Part shown: positions 10,284-23,653 of the stretch, piece by piece | Layout of the letters: each line of letters begins with the position of its first letter | Position numbering within the stretch: position 1 is the stretch's first letter | NCBI GenBank assembly: GCA_002917075.1 | Contig: NTMA01000138.1 | Location: forward strand, 20,631-84,630 | Direction of reading: 5' to 3' | DNA from: Hawksworthiomyces lignivorus | Taxonomy: Eukaryota > Ascomycota > Sordariomycetes > Ophiostomatales > Ophiostomataceae | Length of the DNA: 64,000 nt | Program-made: the position numbers and the translations under genes | The notes under the pieces: generated by a model | Told to the model about the DNA's origin: nothing | Seen by the model: only the letters and a program-made list of their open reading frames with translations | The model's database searches: none

Positions 10284-11520
10284 AATGCCTTAGGCATCAT
10301 ATTTTTAGACCAATCACACAATGAATACTAGTTCAATTCAGCCAATCAGACAACACATTTTAGTGGGACTATTTGATTAAAAAAAATCTGAAAAAAAAAA
10401 CAAAAAACTGACCGCAACTAAAGTCTAATAGACAACTACACTTATTCTTTGCTATAATATACCACTAACGATAGAGCGTCTGCACTAGAAACAGGTAAAT
10501 TGAGTGGTTTTTGGTGTTAATTCGATGTTATTAGTGTATTGTTTTAAGTAGTTGCTAACAGCTAAAAAGCCAAAATGTCGAATGAATTAGATCTATCTTC
10601 TGGCAGCTCTTCTGCCCTCCCTACCGCCAACTCTTCTGTCCTCTCTGTCGTCAGTCCTCTTGTCGTCAGCCCTCTTGTCGCCAGCCCTCCTGCTCTCTCT
10701 ACTGTTGATTTTCACCGACCGCCCGTCAATCATCGTCTTATTGTTGGACCTTTATACGATACTTTAGAAGAGATTGAGTCTGATTTGAAGTTGTGGGCTA
10801 AAACAATAGTTTCGTAATTTCAAAATCTCGATCTAATGACAGAGTCAATGGTATACCAACACGGATCATTTATATTTACGCAAAAGGCAAAATCAGGCCG
10901 TCTGTTCAACAAAATCGACATACATCTACACAAAAAGTAAATTGCGAATGGTCTGCTACTGTCACCACTTTAGCAAGAGATGATCGTCTTTGGCGTCTCA
11001 CGATATCTAATAACAACTTTCATACAAATTATGAACCTATCACCAATTTTACTGTACTAACAACATTTCGTGGTTTTATTGATGAAATGAAGCTATTGAT
11101 TGAGGCAATGTCAGAAAATCCAACTATTCAACTACGGGATATTGTTATTATACTTCGAAAACAATTTCCGAATGTTATTTTTATTATCAAGAATATCACC
11201 AACTTTCAAGAAAAAATACGAAAAGATGTTTTACAAGGTTATTCGTCTATGTAGTATGTAATTCAACAGTTACGTGAAAAAAATATATTTCATGTGGTCA
11301 AATATAAAAATCACGATAAATCTGGTCCAATTACTGGATTATTTTTTGCTTTCCCATGACAAATAAAAATCTAGAGACGATTCTACTAGGTGCTTTCTGT
11401 TGATTGTACATATAAGACAAATAAGTTCAAGATGCCATTGTTTACTGGCACAATTGTGAGCAATACTAATCAAAGTATACCAATCTTCTATGGTTTCATT
11501 GATAATGAAAAGGAAGAAGG
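10284..11520 (+). pseudogene. Mutator-like (MULE) transposase remnant
   Basis: Relic of a fungal MULE transposase. The ATG at 10575 opens an 80-codon Ser/Pro-rich N-terminus ending at a stop at 10815-10817. One base change in frame restores a continuing product from about 10800 that includes a FAR1-like zinc-finger region (NCEWSATVTTLARDDRLWRL with ISNNNFHTNYEP). Further breaks follow (stop near 11253). Another frame at 11390-11520 encodes LSVDCTYKTNKFKMPL and IPIFYGFID, the start of the MULE DDE domain with its first Asp in a DxTY motif. Homology ends at 11520, where an LTR-like insertion begins. The palindromic ATGCCTTAGGCAT at 10285-10297 may belong to the left end. Not functional. Confidence 0.72.
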
Positions 11521-11804
11521 TGTAATGGGCCAGGGCCCTAAGGACGGCCCAGGGCGAGCCCAGGGCCAGAGAGCAGGCCGATGGGATCCAGCGGGGACAC
11601 CGGGGGAGAGAGAAGTCGGTCGCCCGGTCGACCTACCGGCCCACCGGCCCACTTGCCCCTGATGCTCCTTATTTGAACCAGGAGCGAAGCTCCTGGGAGT
11701 CGAAGGAGAGTCTTCTTTCTTCTGTGTCTTTAGTCTTTCGTTCAATCAGGCCTATACCATTGCCTCAGGGCTCTTTTGTGCTCCTTACCAGCAGACCCCT
11801 TACA
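11521..11804. mobile_element. solo-LTR-like insertion (284 bp)
   Basis: GC-rich block that abruptly interrupts the MULE transposase. It begins TGTAATGGG and ends CCCCTTACA, so it has TG...CA ends inside short inverted termini typical of LTRs. No matching 5-bp target duplication directly flanks these ends (GAAGG left, CCCAT right); GAAGG does recur at 11816-11820, which would extend the element to 11815. The MULE frame does not resume on the right, so a deletion followed or accompanied the insertion. Confidence 0.5.
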
Positions 11805-11820
11805 CCCATAGTGTCGAAGG

Positions 11821-12479
11821 TAAACTATTAAAAATATAAATAAAACCAAGAACTTCTAAAATTATAAACGACATAAAAACCTAGCATTTCAAAAAAGAAT
11901 CTCAAAGGAGACGCCAGATTTATAGAAAATTCCAGGAGCATAAACGTAAGGAGTCAAATACAATGATACCGTCAAACCGTTAACCCTACAGCAGTTGCTT
12001 GGACTAAATTCGAAACCCCTTCCTCCTGCCCCTTATGGTATACAGATGCTCATGTGGCGCAAGCAGACTCCTTCCTATGCAGAGGTGCTTAGCGCCAGTG
12101 CCAGAGGTGTGCAGCGCCTGTGCTTGGCACCCACAGGCGAGCAGGGGGCAGAATGACAAGATTCGTGGTTTATAACACATTTACGAATGGTGTTCAGCTT
12201 CAGAATTCTTAGAAAGTAAGATAAATTAAATGAGAAAACCCAGCTAATAGAGGTAGAATTTAACAGAGGCTATCTATAGGTAAGAATACAAGACTAAACC
12301 TTAGGGATCAGGAATTTAGATTAAGTGCCAACGGGGTTCGGACGCCTTTTATGACGGTATGGATGGAGACTCGCTGTCATTGCTCGTGATCCATGCGCTC
12401 GTCATTCACGTGCTTCTGCGACTATTCTGCTGCTTCCCTGGCTGTCCTGTCCTGAGTAGTTGTCTCGTAACACTAATAT
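11821..12479. other. intergenic region without supportable gene
   Basis: Low to moderate GC with no long frame. It lies 3' of the sugar transporter at 12480 and carries no recognisable RNA gene. Confidence 0.5.
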
Positions 12480-14394
12480 TTATATTTCCATAACTTCGGG
12501 TTTACCGGAGTCATTGGTAACCCGACTTTCATCTTGATCGTGGGCCGCCTCTCCCTCAAGTTGGCCCACATGCATGGCGGCAGCATTGTAGTGCCTCTGG
12601 GATTTGCGGAAAGGATTGTAAGGAACTTCGAATACAGCGTCAATCTCTTCTAGAGCCAAGTTCTTGGTCTCCGGTAGGTACAAGAAAGTAAATGCAACGG
12701 CTAAACAGGATATAGAGCCGAAGATCCAGCCGATCTGAAAGTGGATGTTGTTGATTATATAGGGAATGACAAAATTCGTAACAAAGGCCCAGACCACGTT
12801 CCAAGACGTACCGGCAGCCTGCGTTTTCTCGCGTAGAGCGGAGTTGGGGATTTCGCTACCAACTACGTACGGCACGGAAGCTGCTGCTAAATTGTAAGAG
12901 AAGTTATAAAGCATAAATGCAGCCACAAGAAAGTCGTTTTCCGTAGAGCTCTTATTGGATTTCTCCCCAACGCCAGCCAAGAGAAACATCCACAGAGCCT
13001 GGAAGGCATAGCTGACAAGAAGAGCTGTGCGACGACTAGTAAGAGAACCACCGATTAGCATTGGGTGTGATTGGACGAGGCAAATGAATGCTCGAGAAAG
13101 AGAAAACTCAATCTATATATCTGGACACGGGCAACAAATAGACGACTCACCCCAAGCTGTCAACCATGATCATGCCCGGTATGACGGCAATGAAGCCCAG
13201 GCAGCTAGTAATTATGGGGTATGTAAATGCTTGAGATGCAAAGCCATTCTGCTTTAAGAATGTTGTCTGGTACGTCGAAACGAAGGCCTGGCCCGTTGCC
13301 TGCTGGAAAAAGTAGCTGACCATAACCATTGTGGTGCGTCGCAGGTTGTTTCCACGCACGAGGTTGATCCAAGGGGCTTTATGCACCTGTTCCGCAAGTG
13401 CCTCCTTGATGGCATGGACCTCTTCTTCGCAGTTGTCCGAATCGACGTCTTGCTTCGGCCGCAGTCTCCGTAATGCTGCGATGGCATCTTGCTCCCGATC
13501 CTTCGATAGTAGCCAGCGGGGCGAGTCGGGTATGAAAATGGTAAATAGAGCAATTACTAAGGAAATAGCAAGGAAGTACGCAATCAGCCCCGGTTAATGC
13601 GGAGTCATCGACATAAAAAGTAAGGAAGGTATATGTTTGCATACAAACAGGGAAGATGAACTGAATGCCGGTGACGGTCCGCCAACCAACCGGCGTCGTA
13701 TACTTGGAGCATGCCCTGTTAACGCCAGTGGCGACAATGGATCCAGCGTTAAGGAATAGCTGCAAAGAAACAACAACGAAACCACGCAAGGGCGCGGGTA
13801 CGATCTCAGACTGGTAGGTACTAGGAAGTTTTAGTGAGCAAATTTTAAACAATTACAACAGAAAAAAATGCGATATGAGGGAAGAGAACCCACGTGACAG
13901 TAACCTCGGTGAGGCCGATGGAGATGTACACGATAATACGGCCAATAAGGAACTGCGCATAGCGACCTGTTCCGACGCCGCTGTTGGATGCGGTTATTTC
14001 AACTAGCGCTTTGTCAATATAGAAATGGTGCCGTCGGAGGGAACTGAACTCCAAGAGAAAGCGTACTAATCACGCCGATGATAGAAACGACAGCAAGACC
14101 AACGAAAACGGGACGGTGGCCGACACGTTCAATGGCCGGGCCGGCAATCAGACAACCGATAAACTTCCCAACGAAAGGCAACGAGGACAGGAGGGACGTG
14201 TGGATTGATGTAAACGAGTAATTGTTCGTCGAGGGGTGGTATGTAGCGAACTGATTGATGAAGCCTTGGTTTGCGAGGATACCACCAAAGCTGGCGGTGT
14301 CAAAGCCAAAAAGCATATCACCTGTTAGTAGGCAGAAACAGGAGAAGATGAGCATTGGTGTCATCTTGGACCACGCGGACGTAGACACTGCCAT
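12480..14394 (-). CDS. MFS sugar transporter (sugar porter family)
   Basis: Plasma-membrane proton-coupled sugar importer of the sugar porter family. Exons: 14394-14067, 14002-13894, 13820-13645, 13556-13151, 13035-12480; introns 64-115 bp; 524 aa. Family marks: LLTGDMLFGFDTASFGG in TM1; ERVGHRP between TM2 and TM3; GRIIVYISIGL; TYQSEIVPAPLRG; the central SPRWLLSKDR loop; VDSLGRR restored by the last splice; and the C-terminal YLPETKNLALEEID. Twelve membrane segments are expected. The ATG at 14394 is the first in frame. It is divergent from an arylsulfatase (567-bp shared promoter), which suggests uptake of the sugar freed from, or carrying, a sulfate ester. Maltose/alpha-glucoside-type versus hexose specificity cannot be told. 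Confidence 0.92.
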
Positions 14395-14959
14395 GATGGG
14401 CAACAATGTCGAGCAATACAAGCTCGCAATGGGACGGTGAGAAAGTTAACAGAAGCAATGCAAGAGTTAATAGCTAAAATTGATGGGTAACAAAGAAATG
14501 AATCATGTCAACAAAGGAGCTCGAAATAAGAGGCAATAAGCAAGATGTAGGGTATAGAATGCAGAGACAAGTCTCCTGACCTCTATATATCCAAGGCTAT
14601 ACAGGTGCCGTACTGCACGTGTCTTAAACTGCCAAACGAGCAACTAGGCACTAGGGGTTTTCTGAAAGTTATAGCTTGTAGGGATTGATAGTCAGAGGTG
14701 AGTAATATTTACCCCATGGGGGGAGAAGAACAAACTCGCCAGTAAGAGAAACGGCGTGTGTATTGCAATTCCGGGGGAGTTATGCTCGCTCGGAAGCAAG
14801 ACTGGAATGAGAGTGGATCCTCATCCGAGCGAGTCTACTATTTCTCAGCAGGATTCCCGGATTAGTGTCTCTCATAAGAAATGTAATAGTAACTCATATT
14901 TGGCCTGACTCCATGAAAGTATTACCTTTCAATTGAAAGAACCGCCTAATAATAATAAC
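14395..14959. promoter_or_regulatory. divergent promoter: sugar transporter / arylsulfatase
   Basis: A 565-bp shared upstream region. It contains a perfect 10-bp inverted repeat, CTCGCTCGGA at 14785-14794 and TCCGAGCGAG at 14824-14833, presenting CGG triplets as zinc-cluster regulators require. A TATATA element at about 14582-14588 suits the transporter. The same 10-bp word recurs at 17810-17936. Confidence 0.6.
14785..14833. promoter_or_regulatory. inverted repeat CTCGCTCGGA...TCCGAGCGAG (putative regulator site)
   Basis: Both 10-bp arms are perfect, 29 bp apart. They contain CGG/CCG half-sites typical of Zn2Cys6 binding. The role is inferred; the repeat itself is read directly. Confidence 0.5.
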
Positions 14960-17318
<2,359 letters not shown>

Positions 17319-18790
17319 GCGACCGCCAATATCCTAAAGACTATTCGCCTTCACAGTAGCAACTTCGAACCTCTCCCTCATAATTTGGCAGCTGGATGCT
17401 GGCAACTGCAGATAATTCGGTTCGAAGAAAGACAAAAGGACCACGATGGATTCCGTAGAGCAGCCGTAGTGAAGCTATAGAATAGATTCTGGAATCTTAA
17501 CTTACATTTCTGAGTGAAAGTGTCAAAATGTAAGCAAGAGAAGCCCTGCAGTTCTACCGATCGCTTTTGGCCAAGAAGAGCTATATTGTTTGCTCTGTCT
17601 CAAAGCTTGACGGATCCCATTCTGCCCGCCAATATCGCCCCATCCTAAATGGCGCGTCACCTAGCATGAGCTTAAGGTTCTCCGGACTAAATAGCAAGCT
17701 CATTTCAGATGGTGGCTCTCAACATCTGCCGCAATAGCTTGGCGGTAATGTATTTGTGTATGTTAGCGTCTTGTGTTATTGCAAGTTTACATTGAATACC
17801 ACGGTATTGCTCGTTCGGAGCTGTAGCGCACCTCTTTGAGACCATTCGGAGCGAGAGGATGGGTGACCGCCGAGCGTTAATAACAAACAGCCAAGGATAA
17901 GCTGTCTCGCTCGGAAGGTTTGGTTGCTCGCCCGGAATAAACGTTTCTTTTCTGCGATCAGCAAATTTTTGGCACCAGCAATTAAATAGGAGCATCCACT
18001 TTTTCGAACACCCCTCTTTTCTAGCACTTTTGACTACATGTACTTAATGTAAATCGGCATTGGTTTGACCACCGTGAATAAAACTTTTTTTAAAAAAAAA
18101 ATTAATATAATTATCGTATCTTTAATAATGAGATTCTTCAACAAAGTGTGTTCGCAAAAGAGGGGCTGGTCGAAAGGAATGCTCCGACTTAGCAATAAAG
18201 CCTGGAGAGCAATATCCGCAATGCCGGTCTGGAGAGAGTCCGTGGCAGAAATCCGAAAATACAGCACAGCGATTTTTCTTTTGGAAGTATAGCATTTCCA
18301 ATGTCGCGACTACTACCGCCAAGCTGGCTATTTCTTATTTCTGTGTTTTGGGCACACTATTTTTTGGGTCTACGATTATTAATGACTTGAAATTCTAATG
18401 TTCAAAATCGTCCAAGACCACGGCAACCAATGGGTGTGGAGTATGATGTCAAAATGTCCAAGTCGAAATTATGATGGGCCCAGTTTCTGGTCCATAAACG
18501 CAGCATGGAATGTCAAAACTAAGTTGGCAATAGGCAATGCTATACCAAACGAGCAGTTGTTGTACATCCATCATCGGTGAGCCGTTATTATCTCGGTAAG
18601 GCGCGGGCTCACGCCCCTATGCTCGATGCCATCACTGCGCCTTCATATATATATATATAAATATATATACTCTGTTATCCTACTCTTGAAACCTTCTCTA
18701 GCAGTTGAATAGTCACTCCCACGTATATGCATTATATGACGGCATACACAGATGTATGGAAACATTCCGATTTCATTGTGCGGATTTAAT
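17319..18790. other. 1.5-kb gene-free region with four copies of a promoter motif
   Basis: Between the convergent 3' ends of the sulfatase and the double zinc-cluster regulator. No gene is supported. At 17810-17819, 17846-17855 (reverse, one mismatch), 17906-17915 and 17927-17936 lie CTCG[CT][CT]CGGA words matching the sulfatase/transporter promoter. AT tracts occur at 18084-18115 and an AT microsatellite at about 18645-18670. Confidence 0.6.
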
Positions 18791-21682
18791 TCACGTCTGG
18801 TACAATTGGTTCCAGAACACAGTTGGATCGCCAGTCTGATGACTCGGGTGGCCAGACTCATACAGGAACCACGACCAATCCACCGAAAACTCGTAATTAT
18901 TGTTGGTGGGTGTTGTCAGCCACCATGGCTGTGGTATTGTCGCTGGTGCTGGCGGTGCTGGTGGCAGAGGTGCTTGATGTCTGTGATCTGTATTCTCAAC
19001 AGCACCTGCTTCGAGGAGGCCTATTTCACTCGAAAGGCCTGGCGCTGTTGCAGCCGTAGTCAATGACGATGTAGTAGCGGCGCTAATCTCCCTTGAAATA
19101 TCTAAAGCATCTAGTCGAGGTGATGCTGGCACGGAGTCATCATCCTCGCCGTCTATCTTATACTCAAGCAAAACTTCATCGCAAGTAATATTTAGGTGCG
19201 TGCTAGCGGCTGAGCTTCCGCCGCGTCGCAGTCGTTCGAGCTTAGCCCAACGGAAGTCACGGAAATCATATTCGGCGGTTTCCTGGCCGACAAGTGCATA
19301 TTGACTATACGATTAGTAGAGACGAAATACAAAGGGTGCGGAAGAGAAAAAACTTTACCTATGAAATGCCTCAAAATCCGGAGGCGTCAAAAGATGTGTG
19401 CACTCGCATCGTAAAAGACGATGGACAGCCTCGATGTGCTAAATTGTTAGCGACTGAGTGGGAAATCCCATCTTAACTATAGTGGATTAATCCAAACTTA
19501 CAAGCTGTCTGATGAACTCGGAACGTTGTCCGATTTCGCGGACGACGCGCAGGAGATATGGGAGTGCTTCCATCAAACGAGGCGCCCGGGGATCAACCAT
19601 GTGATCAATCTTAGCCAGTCGGCGTGGCTCGAAAAGGAGGACTAGTATGTGAGCTACAAAGGAGAAGAGTATGCTTAGACGCAAATTTGGCACTTACTCT
19701 CTAAGGCCACATATGCATGCACACCGAATTCAGGATCAAAACAGATGCCGGCTTTGAGACCCTCAGCCATTAAGCCAGCGATAGGCAGTGCTCGCGCAAT
19801 GCGGTTGCGTCGCACAGACGGCGTGCGTAGATCTGAGTCCTGGCAGCGCTCGTAGACTAGTAAGGCAGCGCGGCCAAGAACGACATATAGATTCTGGCGC
19901 AGGATATGAAGCAGTAGAAACATATTCAAACGGTCGCGGTTTACAAACATATTATCCGTGTTGAATGCGAAGCGCTTTGGGAGAGCAACGATAACCTGCT
20001 CAACATCAGCCTCAACTTGCGCCATTTCAACAATAAGTTGTTCGGCTGTTTTCTCTCGATGTGACGCCCGGAAGGCAAAGTGCAGAGCGCGGCGACGCAC
20101 AGCCGCTGTGCGCAGTAGGAATGCCGCCATATCAAGTGATGCGGTCCCTGGTGAAATGGTCATATTTAAACTACAGACTCCTCCGTGACCGCTGCTTGTT
20201 TCAGCTGTTGCGTTATCAAGTTCAACAAACAAGGGCTCAGTTACGACTGATTCATTACTAAGGAAGCTCGCCTGATCACAGGGTAGTTGCAGCCGGTATG
20301 TATAGACATCGACGAGATGAAAGCCGTAGCGACCACCGTCAGAGATGGTGTCAGCGAAGAAATTTGACCAGGCCATACGTCGCAGCGCCTCGCATGTAAG
20401 TAGGGGTGACAGCTGTAGCTGAGGCGCCAGACCAGCGGCGTACGTCCTGTCGAACGTCTGCAGCGACATCATTTGCATCATTCTAGTAAATTAATCATTC
20501 AGTTTACGCTCTTCTTTTATCCATTGCATTGTTTGTTTTCTTCTGTTGTTTCTGCTGCTGGTTCAAATGTAGGTCTCTTACCTCGAGCAGTTGGCTGTTA
20601 GCAGCCAAGATGATGAAAATCGGCCGCGATGGCGATCGTAGTGCTGAGCGAGTAAGAGGACCTATCTTATTAGCCATAAATACTTTCCCCAAAGCAGATT
20701 ATATCGGCATATCTACCATCAGCTGTAGAGCACCAAATCCCTGGTAAAGTCGGGGAAGGACGGCCTCTAGGGCTGCATCCACCCAGGCATCGGCCAAGGC
20801 AAGGTTTTCTGGCGTCGTGCTGGCGGCAAACCTAGCTATGTCAGAATTATGTATCAACATGATCCCAGCTTTCTGCAGCACCATCCTCACCGCATTGCGC
20901 TGGCTATCATTATTAGCGTGAGCTCCCGAGGTGCCTTGCCTTTGGCTAGCAACCGATTGAAGCGCAGCTGGTGTACAAACGAGAAGTAGCCGAAGTCTGT
21001 GCGGTCAGTAATTTTGACTTATTATGCTTGTGGTATAGACAGCGAAACAAAATCGTACTATGTACTGTCATAAAGTACAGCTCCACAAGTTCCTCGAGCT
21101 CTTTTCCATTGGGAAGCTGACCCAAGGACGGTGCGACTTCATTATCGGCCGCGAATCTTGAAGTGCTTGACACAATAGCTGGTGATAACTCTGACTCCGA
21201 GTTTTGCCGACCAGGTGATCTTATTGCACGCCGGCAGTCAATACCTAAATTGAGGCATCGCTGACAGGCGCTTGTCAGCTCTCCCACGCACTTGAGTTTT
21301 TTCTGCTTGCATGAAGTACAGGCCGTTGCATTGGGCCGGCGTGGTAGCCGTTGTTGGCGATGCTCGTCGTTTGGAGCTGGCCAAATACAGGGACGTTCAG
21401 CTTTGCGGCACTGGCTACATGTTGGTTTCTGCTCATCACACTTAATCTGGAGGATCGTGAGCTTGAGAACGGCACCTAAAAATCGGCATGGTGGATGTAA
21501 GGACGCACCCTCCTATTTCGACACGTTCGGCACCCAGTACGTGTCCGCTGTATGGGCGGCTGCTTCGGAGGGTCTGGGATAGGAGCCACTCCCAACCGCT
21601 CGTAGTTCTCAGAGGCAGTCATCGCGGGGGTAGTGCTCTCACCGGGTTTGGCCCAAGGCACCAGCTGGCTTAATTTGTTCAT
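18791..21682 (-). CDS. transcription factor with two tandem Zn2Cys6 domains
   Basis: Nuclear regulator. Exons: 21682-21509, 21446-21059, 20996-20891, 20831-20717, 20661-20582, 20482-19698, 19653-19502, 19438-19359, 19304-18791; introns 44-99 bp; 797 aa. Cluster 1 has Cys 51, 54, 61, 68, 71, 78, with intron 1 splitting it between Arg58 and Ile59; cluster 2 has Cys 101, 104, 111, 119, 122, 129. Both sets are complete, separated by a 22-residue basic linker. A fungal transcription factor middle region follows (HNFGYFSFVHQLRFNRLLAK, FDRTYAAGLAPQLQLSPLLTCEALRRMAW). The C-terminus is acidic, then Ala/Thr- and Pro-rich, ending near NQLYQT, an activation-domain-like composition. It lies downstream of the sulfatase/transporter pair, a plausible but unproven target. 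Confidence 0.88.
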
Positions 21683-23653
21683 CGTGATCGTGGTTGTGTC
21701 TTTTGACAATGGAAAGAATGCAATGGGTGACTCCGTAGAGAGATTTACGGTGTCTCCTGGACTCTGTCAAAGTGTCGTAAAAAGCTCAGCTTTCTGACCT
21801 AGGTCTTTTTAAGGCATCTCTAGTTCCAGAATGCGGAGAAGCACTAACGATGAGTACTGATTGGATACAACGCTAACATTTTTTTCATTCGTAAGTCGTA
21901 CACTGATTCAAATCGCGGGCGGGCTCTTGGAGCGCTCTCGGACTTTGACTAGAGGTTTCGAGTTTATACAGTGTTAATATATCATTATTACTGTATTTAT
22001 CGCACTGTATCTATCCTTGACTAAAGGTCCTTAGCCCTCGCACTACGTAGGTACGGTTATCTCTCGTTTCACAATTAACAATCTGCTTCGCTTGAACTTG
22101 ACACAAATTCCTCAGAGGGCTGTGGCCTTCCCTTAGCTCCCCGAGTCAATATATAATAAGTTATATCTTATTCAACAGCTCTCCACTAATCCAAGTCGCG
22201 TCAGGGTCATCCAGCACCGCGACTTTTCCGTCTCCGACGACGCCTCCTGTATTGGGAGCTGCGCAGCAAAGAACGAGGCGGCAGGCATGGAATTGGTACC
22301 ATGCTTCTTGGCCATGGCCTCCAAGGTGCGCTCACAGTGGCCTGCAACACGGATCTCGTGGCTAAGTTTCTAAATGTCGGCGAGCATCCTGTATATGGAG
22401 ATCTTGTCCGAGTCTTCGAACACCTTTCCTGTAAAACAAAAAAAAAAAAAACAACTGGATATGACAAAACACCGCAGCCTGAATGTCGGGAAGTTGGACA
22501 ACTTTTCCTCGAGTTGGCCTTCTCAAAATTAGCAGCGTTGTGAGCGAAGTAAATCTCTTGGGATGCTGAGGGAGTTGTTTTCGACGTTCAACAAGTCTTC
22601 TAACTCTTCGGTGTTCGAGGCGGTGAAGGAGTTCGCCGTTGGGAACGAGGAGGAGGTAGGAGAGAAGGACACGCCGAGGGCAAGCGTTGAGGACCGCCAG
22701 AGTGTTGACGATCCAGTCCCGGCAACAACCATGGGATAGAGGAGTTTGTACAGCTAAGGAGATAACGATTGATGATGTAGTAATTTTAAATTTTGACTAT
22801 GCCGCCGCTACCAAATTGTCCGTATATACATAGTCATACATTACATTTAATTCTAAAGATATCCTTGTATTTTTCTTCAAATATCTATTTCTGGATTAAA
22901 TAAATTAAACTATAATTATCACTCCAATTTTCACAGATTCTTGCCAATAACTATCAAATATATTGGAAGGCAAGATTTCAGCTTACCGATCAATCTACGA
23001 CTGGTTACCTTTGTTAAAAGAGCAGTTTCATATATATATCGGATTATCCCTTGATATATCCCTTTTCCTAACTATAAAAAAATCGACTGGCGACAGGTAG
23101 TCGATCCAGGGACATTTGAAAGATGTTTCTTGAAGTAGAGTATTGATGTAGTTATGAATAGTGATTGCTTTGTTCTCTGATAGTGCAGCGATTGAGAGGC
23201 GATGGTTATTTTAGGGTGTTTTTCTTTACACCACATCGGAACTTTATTTTCAATTTAACGAGGAGCTTTCCTTCAGCGCTGTGAGAAAGCGGTGTTTCAC
23301 CTCTGCAGCGCGGATGGTGGCGATGTGTTAGAGTCTAGATTAAGGTAGAGCCGCAGCGATTGCCGAATTCAGCGGTTGAAGTAAAATTATCCAAACTGTA
23401 GATTTAGGTCGACTTAGTATAACTGGGAAACTTTGGACGTGAAGTATGTATTACTTCTTAAATTTTTATTAAAACAGCGAATTAAAGAAAATCGTGTTCC
23501 TCATATTTAATTTATGGTAGTTACTTGATCTCAAAATGACCACAAGAAAAATAAATCATCAAAGGATGAATTTATTTCTTTGGCGGCAACCTTCCAATTC
23601 CCTATAATCATTATTCAACGAGGTCCACGTATTTATTTCAAAGATCTCCCCTA
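21683..23653. other. intergenic and remnant region
   Basis: No intact gene. Around 22207-22732 both strands hold small frames. The minus frame from ATG 22732 (MVVAGTGSSTLW...) has a related upstream border at 46274-46332, suggesting two decayed copies of one gene. The plus strand at 22301-22440 contains LQGALTVACNTDLVAKFLN, faintly ankyrin-like. 22790-23640 is AT-rich with nothing recognisable. Confidence 0.5.
22529..22776 (-). pseudogene. short decayed gene start, sibling of the one near 46.2 kb
   Basis: A minus-strand frame (ATG 22732, 67 codons, MVVAG...) with an upstream segment closely matching 46274-46332: both read GGCAACA(A/G)CCATGGGAT, then TTGTACAG and AACGATT(G/A)ATGAT. The 46-kb copy opens MAVAG and stops soon after. 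No known domain. It may be a relic of a small gene family. Confidence 0.35.
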
